Numbered from the stretch's first letter, positions 7,447-14,934 are shown. The stretch: 52,588 nt of DNA from Clostridia bacterium (GCA_017547655.1 JAFYPF010000015.1:120922-173509); one strand, 5' to 3'. The notes: generated from the sequence alone by a model not told the origin. Numbers and translations: made by a program.

Positions 7447-7902
7447 TTATAATTTTTTTAATTTTTCAAACAGCGCAGAACAGCCCTTTAATACATCAGC
7501 TTCGGTTGCATCAAAATTTCCCGTATACCACGGGTCCGCCACATTCCTCGGTGTATCAGTATAATCAAGCAAAAGTGAAATCTTATTTTCTCTGTCTTCA
7601 CCGAACAAACGCTTCATATTACGCAAATTATATGAATCCATACCTACTATAAAATCGTACTTTTGATAATCGGCAAGAGTAATCTGCACTGCCCTCTTTT
7701 TTGAAAAATCAACGTTATATTTACGCAAAACCTGCCTTGTTCCGTAATGCACCGGATTACCTATTTCTTCGGTAGACGTTGCCGCCGACTCAATATAAAA
7801 GTTAGCTTCTTCTCCTGCATCACTTACTATTTTTTTCATTATAAACTCCGCCATAGGACTTCTGCAAATATTGCCGTGGCAGACGAATAGTATTTTTGTC
7901 AT
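7447..7902 (-). CDS. low-molecular-weight protein tyrosine phosphatase
   Basis: The 151-residue protein begins MTKILFVCHGNICRSP, the complete P-loop Cys-x5-Arg of the LMW-PTP family (nucleophilic Cys8, Arg14). The general-acid Asp is in NVADPWYTGNFDA, and the downstream Tyr of the DPWY motif is present. It removes phosphate from Tyr residues or acts on arginine phosphate in some Firmicutes; which applies here is unknown. ATG 7902 is preceded by AGAGGTG; the frame runs 18 codons further upstream without a better site. Its promoter and first 11 codons lie in a 243-base direct repeat whose second copy at 9599-9840 carries a broken copy of the same start. Confidence 0.93.
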   Translation of the reverse strand: MTKILFVCHGNICRSPMAEFIMKKIVSDAGEEANFYIESAATSTEEIGNPVHYGTRQVLRKYNVDFSKKRAVQITLADYQKYDFIVGMDSYNLRNMKRLFGEDRENKISLLLDYTDTPRNVADPWYTGNFDATEADVLKGCSALFEKLKKL

Positions 7903-7927
7903 AAAAGCACCTCTTCTTTGTAGGGAT

Positions 7928-7956
7928 ATTATAACACAAAAAGAAGATAATTGCAA
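7928..7956 (-). promoter_or_regulatory. promoter of the phosphatase gene
   Basis: On the minus strand, TTGCAA and TATAAT are separated by 17 bases, within the left copy of the direct repeat. Confidence 0.75.
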
Positions 7957-7959
7957 ATC

Positions 7960-8036
7960 GTAGGGGACGGCGACATCACACGTCCCTTACAAAAATGCGG
8001 GATGATAAATGGGCTGTCGTGGGCGCCAGCCCCTAC
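7960..8036. repeat. 77-bp palindromic (MITE/REP-like) unit, left copy
   Basis: The ends are inverted repeats: GTAGGGG..GGCG at the left pairs with CGCC..CCCCTAC at the right. The GC content is clearly higher than the surroundings. A second copy of identical length lies at 9685-9761. Confidence 0.6.
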
Positions 8037-8108
8037 ACTCTTCGTTGTGGCAAGGGCGTACCCCTGCACCCCTCAATATTGCTTTTGTTTTACAAAATCA
8101 ATATAGAA

Positions 8109-8155
8109 CACAAACATTAACACACCGAAGAATGCTTAGTGTGTTGATATTTGTG
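8109..8155 (+). other. imperfect hairpin upstream of the sigma-factor gene
   Basis: Seventeen-base arms (starting CACAAACATTAACACAC, ending TTGATATTTGTG) pair except for two C-A mismatches. The right repeat copy has an equivalent hairpin at 9833-9879 with a different inner sequence that still pairs. Confidence 0.55.
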
Positions 8156-8178
8156 CCTAAATAGGATATTATGAATTA

Positions 8179-8187
8179 TGGTATAAT
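8179..8187 (+). promoter_or_regulatory. extended -10 promoter candidate for the sigma-factor gene
   Basis: TGGTATAAT is a TG-n-TATAAT extended -10 with no recognisable -35 at 17 bases. It is about 90 bases before the chosen start codon at 8276. Confidence 0.5.
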
Positions 8188-8275
8188 ATTTCTAAATTCA
8201 AGTGAGACTTTTTATGTTTTTATCCGTTTAATAAGTGAAAGGACAAAAAAGTTCCTTTCAGAAAGGAGTAAGTCA

Positions 8276-8833
8276 ATGGATAACGGTGCAAGTAGCTACC
8301 GCCGTTTTCTTGATGGGGATGACAAAGGCTTATCGGAAATCATAAGAGATTATAGCGATGGTTTAATTCTTTATATTAACGGTATTGTGAACAACATATC
8401 TACGGCCGAAGAGTTAATGGAAGAAACTTTCTTTAAGATCATAACAAAAAAGCCGAGGTTTAATGCAAAACACTCTTTTAAAACATGGCTTTATACCATC
8501 GGACGAAATGCGGCAATCGACTACCTCAGACATAGTGCAAAACAGTCAGATACATCATTCGATGATTTGGAGAACTATATTCAGGACGAATGTAATTTGG
8601 AAAAGCTCTATATAATTGAAGAGCGTAAAATTGTCGTACATAGAGCATTAAAGAAGCTGAATGCGGAATACAGACAAGTCCTTTGGTTGCTCTATTTCGA
8701 TGGTATGACCAATTCTGAAGCAACAGTAGTTATGAAAAAGAATAACCGTCAGATGAAAAACCTCGTTTACCGTGCTAAAAGCGCTTTGAAATCAGAACTT
8801 GAAAAGGAGGGCTTTGTTTATGAAGAATTATGA
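8276..8833 (+). CDS. ECF-type RNA polymerase sigma factor
   Basis: This 185-residue protein has sigma region 2 at about residues 20-90 (ILYINGIVNNISTAEELMEETFFKI, then FKTWLYTIGRNAAIDYLR, the typical region 2.4 block). Region 4 lies at about residues 120-175 (ALKKLNAEYRQVLWLLYFDGMTNSEATVVMKKNNRQMKNLVYRAKSALK). No regions 1 or 3 are present, so it is an ECF (group 4) factor redirecting RNA polymerase. ATG 8276 is chosen over the 35-codon upstream extension because of a GAAAGGAG ribosome binding site. It overlaps the start of the next gene by 14 bases, typical of a sigma/anti-sigma pair. The pair sits between the two 243-bp repeats. Confidence 0.9.
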   Translation: MDNGASSYRRFLDGDDKGLSEIIRDYSDGLILYINGIVNNISTAEELMEETFFKIITKKPRFNAKHSFKTWLYTIGRNAAIDYLRHSAKQSDTSFDDLENYIQDECNLEKLYIIEERKIVVHRALKKLNAEYRQVLWLLYFDGMTNSEATVVMKKNNRQMKNLVYRAKSALKSELEKEGFVYEEL

Positions 8834-9383
8834 TGAATTGACAAATGATTTGCTTGAACGCAGAGACCGTTACGTTGCAGATCAAAAGAAGAAAAGAAAA
8901 AAAGTGATGGGGATTGCAACCTCACTGTGTTGTTTCTGCCTTGTGGCACTGCTCGGTTTCGGTATGTGGCAAGGTGGCATGTTTAGTAGTAAAGCTCCAA
9001 TCACCTTAGATGATTCTATCAATGTCGGGGAAAAGGATTATATTGAACCTGACGAGCTTGACAAAAGTCAGACATCAAACGACCAGAATGTTTCGACTAA
9101 TGATAGTGAAATCTTAAACGACGATTCTACCAACAAGGATAATCAAGGTGATGTGCTTGGAATGGTTATTATTGATGATGTGACATATATTCAATTCCAT
9201 ACCAATCCTGAGGCATATACGATAGATGCCTATCTAGGTTATGCTACCGACTATGAGGGAACCTATAAGACTCGTCTTAACGATATTGAAGCAAAACTAT
9301 ATACCGCAAAAGAGGACTCAAACATTTTAATTGTCAAGCTTGGAAACGGTGGTACTGTAATCTTAAAAAAAGCCGAATTCTAA
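8820..9383 (+). CDS. single-pass membrane protein, putative partner of the ECF sigma factor
   Basis: The 187-residue protein has a charged cytoplasmic N-terminus (MKNYDELTNDLLERRDRYVADQKKKRKK in two parts), one membrane helix at about residues 31-51 (MGIATSLCCFCLVALLGFGM) and an acidic Ser/Thr/Asn-rich extracytoplasmic linker. The C-terminal domain, with VIIDDVTYIQFHTNPEAYTIDAYLGY, has no match I can name. The start lies inside the sigma gene, preceded by AAAGGAGG. Coupling and topology suggest an anti-sigma factor or sensor, but no zinc-binding ZAS motif (HxxxCxxC) is visible, so this role is inferred from position. A strong terminator lies 60 bases downstream. Confidence 0.65.
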   Translation: MKNYDELTNDLLERRDRYVADQKKKRKKVMGIATSLCCFCLVALLGFGMWQGGMFSSKAPITLDDSINVGEKDYIEPDELDKSQTSNDQNVSTNDSEILNDDSTNKDNQGDVLGMVIIDDVTYIQFHTNPEAYTIDAYLGYATDYEGTYKTRLNDIEAKLYTAKEDSNILIVKLGNGGTVILKKAEF

Positions 9384-9443
9384 AATTTAATATTTGTTTT
9401 ATCAGGTCTATTATTAGATATATTACATTTTATCTAACAAAAC

Positions 9444-9482
9444 AAAGGAACCGTCTCCATTGTGGGAGATGGTTCCTTTTTC
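9444..9482 (+). terminator. intrinsic terminator of the sigma-factor operon
   Basis: AAAGGAACC-G-TCTCC pairs with GGAGA-T-GGTTCCTTT, followed by a T-run. Confidence 0.9.
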
Positions 9483-9515
9483 GTCATATTCAGGGCTATT
9501 TTTGTTAATTTTCAA

Positions 9516-9536
9516 AAGTAGTAAAAAAGTAGTAAA
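9516..9536. repeat. tandem AAGTAGTAAA direct repeat
   Basis: Two copies of AAGTAGTAAA start 11 bases apart (9516 and 9527). Short phased repeats of this kind often occur as integrase arm sites next to attachment sites; here they lie about 60 bases before the right copy of the long repeat. The role is inference. Confidence 0.4.
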
Positions 9537-9537
9537 A

Positions 9538-9627
9538 TTATAAAATATCTTTGCAAGGTGTGGTATATGGTGGCATAGATTGGCAAGTTTGCATATTCCC
9601 GTGGCAGACGAATAAAATTTTTGTCAT
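9538..9627 (-). pseudogene. truncated 5' end of the phosphatase gene
   Basis: The right repeat copy contains a duplicate of the ptp start: ATG and ten further codons giving MTKILFVCHGN, identical to the intact protein. After the Asn the frame leaves the ptp sequence and continues for 18 unrelated codons (MQTCQSMPPYTTPCKDIL) to a TAA. The P-loop Arg is lost, so no phosphatase can be made. The remnant keeps the AGAGGTG ribosome binding site and a promoter at 9653-9681. It marks the boundary of a duplication or insertion that placed the sigma-factor module beside the intact ptp gene. Confidence 0.8.
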
Positions 9628-9652
9628 AAAAGCACCTCTTCTTTGTGGGGCT

Positions 9653-9681
9653 ATTATAACATAAAAAAAAGATAATTGCAA
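9653..9681 (-). promoter_or_regulatory. duplicated phosphatase promoter
   Basis: On the minus strand, TTGCAA and TATAAT with a 17-base spacer are preserved exactly in the right copy, now reading into the truncated ptp remnant. Confidence 0.7.
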
Positions 9682-9684
9682 ATC

Positions 9685-9761
9685 GTAGGGGACGGCGACA
9701 TCACACGTCCCATACAAAAATGCGGGATGATAAATGGGCTGTCGTGGGCGCCAGCCCCTAC
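9685..9761. repeat. 77-bp palindromic (MITE/REP-like) unit, right copy
   Basis: It has the same length and the same GTAGGGG...CCCCTAC inverted ends as 7960-8036. Confidence 0.6.
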
Positions 9762-9832
9762 ACTCTTCGTTGTGGCAAGGGCTTACCCCTACACCCCTAA
9801 CATTGCTTTTGTTTTACAAAAACAATATAGAA

Positions 9833-9879
9833 CACAAACACCAATACTTTATATAATTCAGTATGTATTGATATTTGTG
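9833..9879 (+). other. imperfect hairpin upstream of the XRE regulator gene
   Basis: The arms CACAAACACCAATAC and GTATTGATATTTGTG pair with two C-A mismatches. The inner part differs from the left copy's hairpin (8109-8155), but the base-pairing is kept. Confidence 0.5.
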
Positions 9880-10010
9880 GCGAAATATGATATAATTTAT
9901 TCACCGATAAACTTGATTTTACCGCCAGCACATAAAAACATAGGGTGGCTTGACAGTCCATTGACGGCTAACCTTATTTACCATAGAATAATGAGCGGAG
10001 GTGAACCGAT

Positions 10011-11018
10011 ATGACTGATAAAAAAACATTCGGTTCGTTCATAAAAAACAAACGAACCGAGAAAAACTATTCACAAAAAGATTTGGCGGAAATGCTGTTT
10101 GTTATCGAAGGTGCAGTAAGTAAATGGGAAAGAGGTGTGTCATATCCTGACATTACTTTGATTTCCGATATTTGCCGTGTCCTTGACATAAGCGAACACG
10201 AATTGATTACCGCATCAACAGATACGGATACACGGAAGATGAAGCACGAAGCACGGAAATTCCGTGTGATTCGCGGCATATGGTTTTGGGTTCCCACTAT
10301 CTCTTATGCCGTTGCATTGCTAACCTGCTTTATTTGCAATCTTGCCGTAAACCACACTTTGTCTTGGTTCTTCATCGTGTTAACAGCGCTTCTTTGCGCC
10401 TACGCATTTATTCCTACATTTACCTCTTTCTTTGAGAGAAAAAAGTTGCTTGTTTTTACTGTGACGAGCTATCTTTCAATTTGCCTGCTCCTATTTACCT
10501 GTTCGGTGTATACAAACGGACTATATTGGTTTCCTGTGGCCTGCATCGGTACACTAATGGGGTACATATTGGTTTTCGGAACAATTTTGCTATCCAGAAC
10601 AAAACTGTCCCACTTTAAATTTGTCATAGCTTTTACGGCAGTTTTGGTGCTGACAATATTGCTTCTTTTGTGTATTTATAGTTGGCATCACTTTATGATT
10701 AAATCGGCAATTCTCATAACGATTTATGCGTACATACCTTTGATTTTCTGTGCCGTTATTTGCATGTTTGCTTTTAACTGGTTTTTAAAGGCGGGAATTT
10801 GCACAATCGTGGCGTCTTGTGTGTATTACTGTATGGGGCATGTCACAAATGCTCTGTTCGGACTGAATGAAAACCATTATGAAGTGGATTTTCACAACTG
10901 GGCGCAGTGCGTTACGGGAAATGTCCACTTGATTGTTATAACGACAATGCTATTTACCAGCGCTCTTTTATTTGTAATCGGTTTTTTAAGAGTTCGAAAA
11001 ACGAGAAATGATAAATAG
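10011..11018 (+). CDS. XRE-family transcriptional regulator with membrane domain
   Basis: The 335-residue protein has an N-terminal helix-turn-helix of the XRE/Cro type at residues 8-62 (FGSFIKNKRTEKNYSQKDLAEMLF; then AVSKWERGVSYPDITLI). A basic linker leads to about eight membrane helices (e.g. FWVPTISYAVALLTCFICNL, LSWFFIVLTALLCAYAF, VHLIVITTMLFTSALLFVIGF). DNA-binding domains fused to multi-helix membrane domains are frequent in Clostridia, and their signals are mostly unknown. A GGAGGTGA ribosome binding site precedes the ATG. The leader contains the right copy of the 243-bp repeat, so its expression may resemble that of the sigma-factor gene. A terminator follows directly. Confidence 0.85.
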   Translation: MTDKKTFGSFIKNKRTEKNYSQKDLAEMLFVIEGAVSKWERGVSYPDITLISDICRVLDISEHELITASTDTDTRKMKHEARKFRVIRGIWFWVPTISYAVALLTCFICNLAVNHTLSWFFIVLTALLCAYAFIPTFTSFFERKKLLVFTVTSYLSICLLLFTCSVYTNGLYWFPVACIGTLMGYILVFGTILLSRTKLSHFKFVIAFTAVLVLTILLLLCIYSWHHFMIKSAILITIYAYIPLIFCAVICMFAFNWFLKAGICTIVASCVYYCMGHVTNALFGLNENHYEVDFHNWAQCVTGNVHLIVITTMLFTSALLFVIGFLRVRKTRNDK

Positions 11019-11035
11019 GAATTTGTCGAACAAAT

Positions 11036-11074
11036 AAAAACAACCGCTGACTTGTAGGTCGGCGGTTGTTTTTA
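11036..11074 (+). terminator. intrinsic terminator of the XRE regulator gene
   Basis: ACAACCGC-t-GACT pairs with GGTC-g-GCGGTTGT around a TTGTA-type loop, followed by a T-run. Confidence 0.9.
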
Positions 11075-11163
11075 TCATTGTTTTCGCCTCAAATCGAGTA
11101 TAACATACACCCTCTGTTTGTGCAACAAAAAAGCAAAACAAAAGAAAATAATATAAAAAGTAC

Positions 11164-11192
11164 TTGACAATATTATTTTGTTTTGATATAAT
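11164..11192 (+). promoter_or_regulatory. consensus promoter of tRNA-Thr
   Basis: TTGACA and TATAAT with a 17-base spacer, 15 bases before the tRNA. Confidence 0.9.
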
Positions 11193-11207
11193 ACTGTCTC
11201 GTGGAAT

Positions 11208-11282
<75 letters not shown>

Positions 11283-11283
<1 letters not shown>

Positions 11284-11316
11284 AAAATCCCGTTCTCGTA
11301 GGAGGGCGGGATTTTT
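11283..11316 (+). terminator. intrinsic terminator of tRNA-Thr
   Basis: AAAAATCCCG and CGGGATTTTT form a ten-base perfect stem just behind the CCA. Confidence 0.9.
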
Positions 11317-11321
11317 ACATT

Positions 11322-11414
11322 TTACTTCTTACCTCTTCACTCTTACCTCAACCAAAATTCCTGACGGGATTTTTGGGAAGTAATAAGTAAAAGGTAAGAG
11401 GTAATAAGTGAAAC
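11322..11414. repeat. purine/pyrimidine-rich imperfect inverted repeat
   Basis: A left part with repeated CTTACCTCTT-type motifs faces a right part with AGGTAAGAGGTAATAAGTGA; they can pair imperfectly around a short GGGATTTTT-containing centre that also repeats part of the preceding terminator. No coding potential is seen, and the role is unknown. Confidence 0.45.
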
Positions 11415-11503
11415 TTCAGTGTGGCTTCGCCACGGATTATAAAAATGCTCCACATTGATTTATTTTTGCTTTTATGCTATAATACATCCAAGGCGGTGAT
11501 GAG

Positions 11504-12034
11504 ATGTATATGATTATCTTTGTCATTTTTGCATCATTATTTATTTCAAGAGTTGCATCTGGTTACGATAATAGATATAATGATAGAAAATATTTTGTTA
11601 TAAAAAACAGAATGATTGCAAAACTATTATTGCCAAAATCTGCAGGTTGGTCGCGTGGTGCAAATCGGGCAAAAGCAAATTTTAATAAAATAACATACAC
11701 AGGTGCAATTTTTTATATTTGTAATGCTTTATTGATTTTATCCATACCGCTATTTTTATTTTTAGTTCCTGAAATTAAGGTTTTGCCATTTGAAATTGAT
11801 ACACGTTATCTTTATATTTTAGTGGATACCTTAAATCAGAAACTTCCCGTATTGTTTTCTTTTTTGTTGTTAGCAGTAGAAATGATTTTTGAATTTATAA
11901 ATGTTATTTCTCAGTCGAAGAAACAAAATAAAAAGGGAATGGTTGTTTTATCGTCTATATTGATGATTATTATAGGATTATTTGGTATATTACAAGTTGA
12001 AGAAATAATTTCAACAATTATTGAAGTTTTTTAA
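11504..12034 (+). CDS. hypothetical membrane protein
   Basis: I do not recognise the family of this 176-residue protein. An N-terminal hydrophobic segment (MIIFVIFASLFISRVASG) is followed by a basic, Arg/Lys/Asn-rich region. Three membrane helices follow (YTGAIFYICNALLILSIPLF, KLPVLFSFLLLAVEMIFEF, MVVLSSILMIIIGLFGILQ), and there is a hydrophobic C-terminus. Codon use is noticeably more AT-rich than in neighbouring genes, and it stands alone between tRNA-Thr and adhE, which suggests recent acquisition. The ATG follows GGCGGTGAT. A strong hairpin terminator lies 50 bases downstream. Confidence 0.65.
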   Translation: MYMIIFVIFASLFISRVASGYDNRYNDRKYFVIKNRMIAKLLLPKSAGWSRGANRAKANFNKITYTGAIFYICNALLILSIPLFLFLVPEIKVLPFEIDTRYLYILVDTLNQKLPVLFSFLLLAVEMIFEFINVISQSKKQNKKGMVVLSSILMIIIGLFGILQVEEIISTIIEVF

Positions 12035-12081
12035 AGAAAAACAGGTTTTTAGACCGGTTCCATTTTGAGTGTCGGTCCCAG

Positions 12082-12115
12082 AAAAAACTCTTGTTCTTTC
12101 GAACAAGAGTTTTTC
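12082..12115. terminator. bidirectional intrinsic terminator
   Basis: The perfect stem AAAACTCTTGTTC / GAACAAGAGTTTT with a TTTC loop serves the plus-strand hypothetical gene. Confidence 0.9.
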
Positions 12116-12158
12116 AGTTAGGTTCAATACCAATAGTTAGGGTAAAAATAATATCTCA

Positions 12159-12201
12159 ACAAAAAATATTGCGGTATATGGTTTAAAACCACATACCGCA
12201 T
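12159..12201 (-). terminator. intrinsic terminator of adhE
   Basis: GCGGTAT-GTGGTTT pairs with AAACCAT-ATACCGC. On the minus strand it is followed by AATATTTTTTG. Confidence 0.85.
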
Positions 12202-12209
12202 GTTTTTTG

Positions 12210-14873
12210 TTATTTCTTTTTAGTTGTTTTAATATCCGCTTCTGTAGGTTTAGGCGCTTCTACAAAGTGGTTGCCGTAATATGCGTTAAGGTACATCTGC
12301 TTAATCTCGCTCATAAGGGGATAACGGGGGTTAGCTCCTGTGCACTGGTCATCAAATGCCTGCTCAACCATATCGTCAAGATGTTCAAGGAAGTCTTTCT
12401 CGTCGATATTGTAGTCCTTAATAGTCTTCTTAATACCAACTCTTTCTTTGAGCGCATTGATAGCCTCAATAAGCTTTTCCAGCTTTTCTTCGTCAGTCTT
12501 TCCGCCGAGGTTAAGATAGTCGGCAATTTCAGCATAACGTGCAAGTGTATGAGGATGGTCGTACTGTGAGAACGTACCCATCTTTGCGGGTGCTTCGGAT
12601 GCGTTAAATCTAAGAACCTCTTCAATCATAAGCGCATTTGCAACGCCGTGGGGCAAATGATGGAACGCACCAAGCTTATGAGCCATAGAGTGACATATAC
12701 CAAGGAATGCGTTTGCAAAAGCCATACCGGCAATAGTTGCGGCATTCGCCATCTTTTCACGTGCTTCTACGTCGGTTTGACCGTTGTCGTATGCACGGGG
12801 CAAATATTTGAATATGTTCTTAAGAGCCTGGAGAGCAAGACCGTCTGTATAGTCTGTAGCAAGCATTGCCGCATAAGCCTCAACAGCGTGTGTAACTGCG
12901 TCAATACCCGATGCCGCTGTAAGTCCTTTAGGCGCACTCATATGAAAATCTGTATCTATAATCGCCATATCGGGAAGTAATTCATAGTCGGCAAGGGGAT
13001 ATTTTACGCCCGTCTTTTCGTCTGTAATTACAGCAAAGGGAGTAACCTCCGAACCTGTACCCGCAGACGTGGGAATTGCAATAAAGTATGCCTTTTCACC
13101 CATCTTGGGGAACGTATATACACGCTTACGAATATCGATAAAGCGCATAGCCATATCCATAAAATCTGCTTCGGGATGCTCATAAAGTACCCACATAATC
13201 TTTGCGGCGTCCATCGCAGAACCGCCACCGAGAGCGATAATGGTATCAGGCTCAAATGCCGTCATCTGCTTAGCGCCCTCGGTAGCATTAGCGAGGGTGG
13301 GATCAGGCTGAACGTTAAAGAACGTTGTATGGGCAATACCCATTTCGTCAAGCTTATCTGTTATCGGTTTTGTATATCCGTTCTGATAAAGGAATGTATC
13401 GGTTACGATAAACGCTTTCTTAACGCCGCGTACACTTCTGAGTTCGTCAAGTGCAACAGGCAAACAGCCTTTCTTTATATAAACCTTTTCAGGCGCACGG
13501 AACCAAAGCATATTTTCCCTTCTTTCAGCTACTGTTTTAATATTTAAGAGGTGCTTTACCCCTACGTTTTCGGATACACTGTTTCCGCCCCAAGAGCCGC
13601 AGCCCAAAGTAAGAGACGGAGCAAGTTTAAAGTTATAAAGGTCGCCGATACCGCCGTGAGACGAGGGAGTATTTACAAGAATACGGCAGGTCTTCATACG
13701 GGCTGTAAACGCTTCAAGCTTTTCTTGCTCGGTAATTTCATTAAGATAAACACTTGAAGTATGTCCGTATCCGCCGTCAGCAACAAGCTGTTCAGCTTTA
13801 TCAAGCGCTTCACCAAATGTCTTCGCCTTATACATCGCAAGTACGGGGCTGAGTTTTTCATGCGCAAATTCTTCAGAAATCTCTACACTCTCAACCTCAC
13901 CTATAAGAATCTTTGTTCCCTCGGGAACAGTTACGTCAGCAAGCTCAGCAATCTTAACCGCAGGCTGACCTACTATCTTCGCATTAAGCGCGCCGTCTAT
14001 TAAAATCGTCTTGCGAACCTTTTCGGTTTCCTTTGCATTAAGGAAGTAACAACCACGTTTCGCAAATTCCTTCTTAACAGCATCGTAAATGCTTTCAAGA
14101 ACGATAACCGACTGCTCGGAAGCACATATCATACCGTTATCAAAAGTCTTCGAGTGAATAATTGAGTTAACCGCCAAAAGAATATCGGCTGTCTCGTCAA
14201 TTATAGCGGGAGTGTTACCTGCGCCAACTCCAAGTGCGGGCTTACCGCTTGAATATGCCGCCTTTACCATTCCGGGGCCGCCGGTAGCCAATATTATGTC
14301 AGCTTCCTTCATAACCATATTCGTCAATTCCAATGAAGGAACGTCTATCCAGTCAATAACACCATCGGGAGCTCCTGCCGCTACTGCCGCTTCAAGCACC
14401 AACTTCGCAGCAGCAATAGTGCTGTTCTTTGCTCTGGGGTGAGGGCTGATTATAATTGCGTTACGTGTCTTAAGCGCAAGAAGACACTTAAAAATTGCGG
14501 TAGATGTAGGGTTTGTTGTAGGAATAACTGCCGCAATAACACCTAAAGGCTCGGCTATCTTCTTGACTCCGTATGCTTTATCTTCTTCAATTATGCCACA
14601 TGTCTTGGTATTTTTATAGGCGTTATATATATATTCGGAAGCGTAGTTGTTTTTAATAACCTTATCCTCTACGATTCCCATTCCCGTTTCTTCAACTGCC
14701 ATTTTAGCAAGGGGGATTCTGGCTTTATTTGCTGCTGACGCTGCTGCAAGAAAAATCTTATCTACCTGTTCTTGCGTAAAGGTAGCAAATTTTTTCTGAG
14801 CTTCTCTCGTGCGAGCAAACGCTTTTTCCAGCTTTTCCGCACTGTCTACTACTAAATAGTTCTTGGTTTCCAT
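12210..14873 (-). CDS. adhE: bifunctional acetaldehyde-CoA/alcohol dehydrogenase
   Basis: The 887-residue protein has the standard AdhE two-domain layout. The N-terminal CoA-acylating aldehyde dehydrogenase (residues 1-440) contains AEPLGVIAAVIPTTNPTSTA and the catalytic Cys in NGMICASEQSV. The C-terminal iron-containing alcohol dehydrogenase (from about 450) contains ALGGGSAMDAAKIMW and the metal-binding His segments GICHSMAHKLGAFHHLPHGVAN. It converts acetyl-CoA to acetaldehyde and then ethanol, reoxidising two NADH, and forms helical spirosomes in other bacteria. A TTG five codons upstream lies in the GGAGG site, so ATG 14873 is used. It has its own promoter with a nearby palindrome and its own terminator, consistent with redox control. 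Confidence 0.97.
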   Translation of the reverse strand: METKNYLVVDSAEKLEKAFARTREAQKKFATFTQEQVDKIFLAAASAANKARIPLAKMAVEETGMGIVEDKVIKNNYASEYIYNAYKNTKTCGIIEEDKAYGVKKIAEPLGVIAAVIPTTNPTSTAIFKCLLALKTRNAIIISPHPRAKNSTIAAAKLVLEAAVAAGAPDGVIDWIDVPSLELTNMVMKEADIILATGGPGMVKAAYSSGKPALGVGAGNTPAIIDETADILLAVNSIIHSKTFDNGMICASEQSVIVLESIYDAVKKEFAKRGCYFLNAKETEKVRKTILIDGALNAKIVGQPAVKIAELADVTVPEGTKILIGEVESVEISEEFAHEKLSPVLAMYKAKTFGEALDKAEQLVADGGYGHTSSVYLNEITEQEKLEAFTARMKTCRILVNTPSSHGGIGDLYNFKLAPSLTLGCGSWGGNSVSENVGVKHLLNIKTVAERRENMLWFRAPEKVYIKKGCLPVALDELRSVRGVKKAFIVTDTFLYQNGYTKPITDKLDEMGIAHTTFFNVQPDPTLANATEGAKQMTAFEPDTIIALGGGSAMDAAKIMWVLYEHPEADFMDMAMRFIDIRKRVYTFPKMGEKAYFIAIPTSAGTGSEVTPFAVITDEKTGVKYPLADYELLPDMAIIDTDFHMSAPKGLTAASGIDAVTHAVEAYAAMLATDYTDGLALQALKNIFKYLPRAYDNGQTDVEAREKMANAATIAGMAFANAFLGICHSMAHKLGAFHHLPHGVANALMIEEVLRFNASEAPAKMGTFSQYDHPHTLARYAEIADYLNLGGKTDEEKLEKLIEAINALKERVGIKKTIKDYNIDEKDFLEHLDDMVEQAFDDQCTGANPRYPLMSEIKQMYLNAYYGNHFVEAPKPTEADIKTTKKK

Positions 14874-14905
14874 TTTTATTTCCTCCAAACAAAAACTTTA
14901 TCCCT

Positions 14906-14934
14906 ATTTTAACAATCAATTTTCTGTTTGACAA
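14906..14934 (-). promoter_or_regulatory. sigma-A-type promoter of adhE
   Basis: On the minus strand, TTGTCA and TAAAAT are separated by 17 bases, close to the start codon. The -10 region overlaps TTGTTAA, a Rex half-site-like sequence. Confidence 0.7.

Larger units (their letters stand above)
7874..8116. repeat. 243-bp direct repeat, left copy
   Basis: This region is repeated at 9599-9840 with about a dozen differences by eye. It spans the first codons of ptp, the ptp promoter (minus strand), a 77-base palindromic unit and a T-rich stretch. Similarity resumes in a hairpin at 8109-8155. The two copies flank the sigma-factor/membrane-protein pair. Confidence 0.9.
9599..9840. repeat. 243-bp direct repeat, right copy
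   Basis: This matches 7874-8116 with about a dozen substitutions and a one-base indel. It lies upstream of the XRE regulator gene; together with the tandem repeat, terminator and ptp remnant it accounts for the 627-base gap between the sigma-factor operon and that regulator. Confidence 0.9.

Noticed and set aside
8159-8164. A -35 element for the sigma-factor promoter
   Set aside because: The sequence at 17 bases upstream (AAATAG) does not resemble TTGACA, so an extended -10 is proposed instead.
9676-10014. 112-codon plus-strand reading frame before the XRE regulator
   Set aside because: It runs through the direct repeat and palindromic unit, has no ribosome binding site and codes for a low-complexity product; a matching frame is not kept in the left copy.
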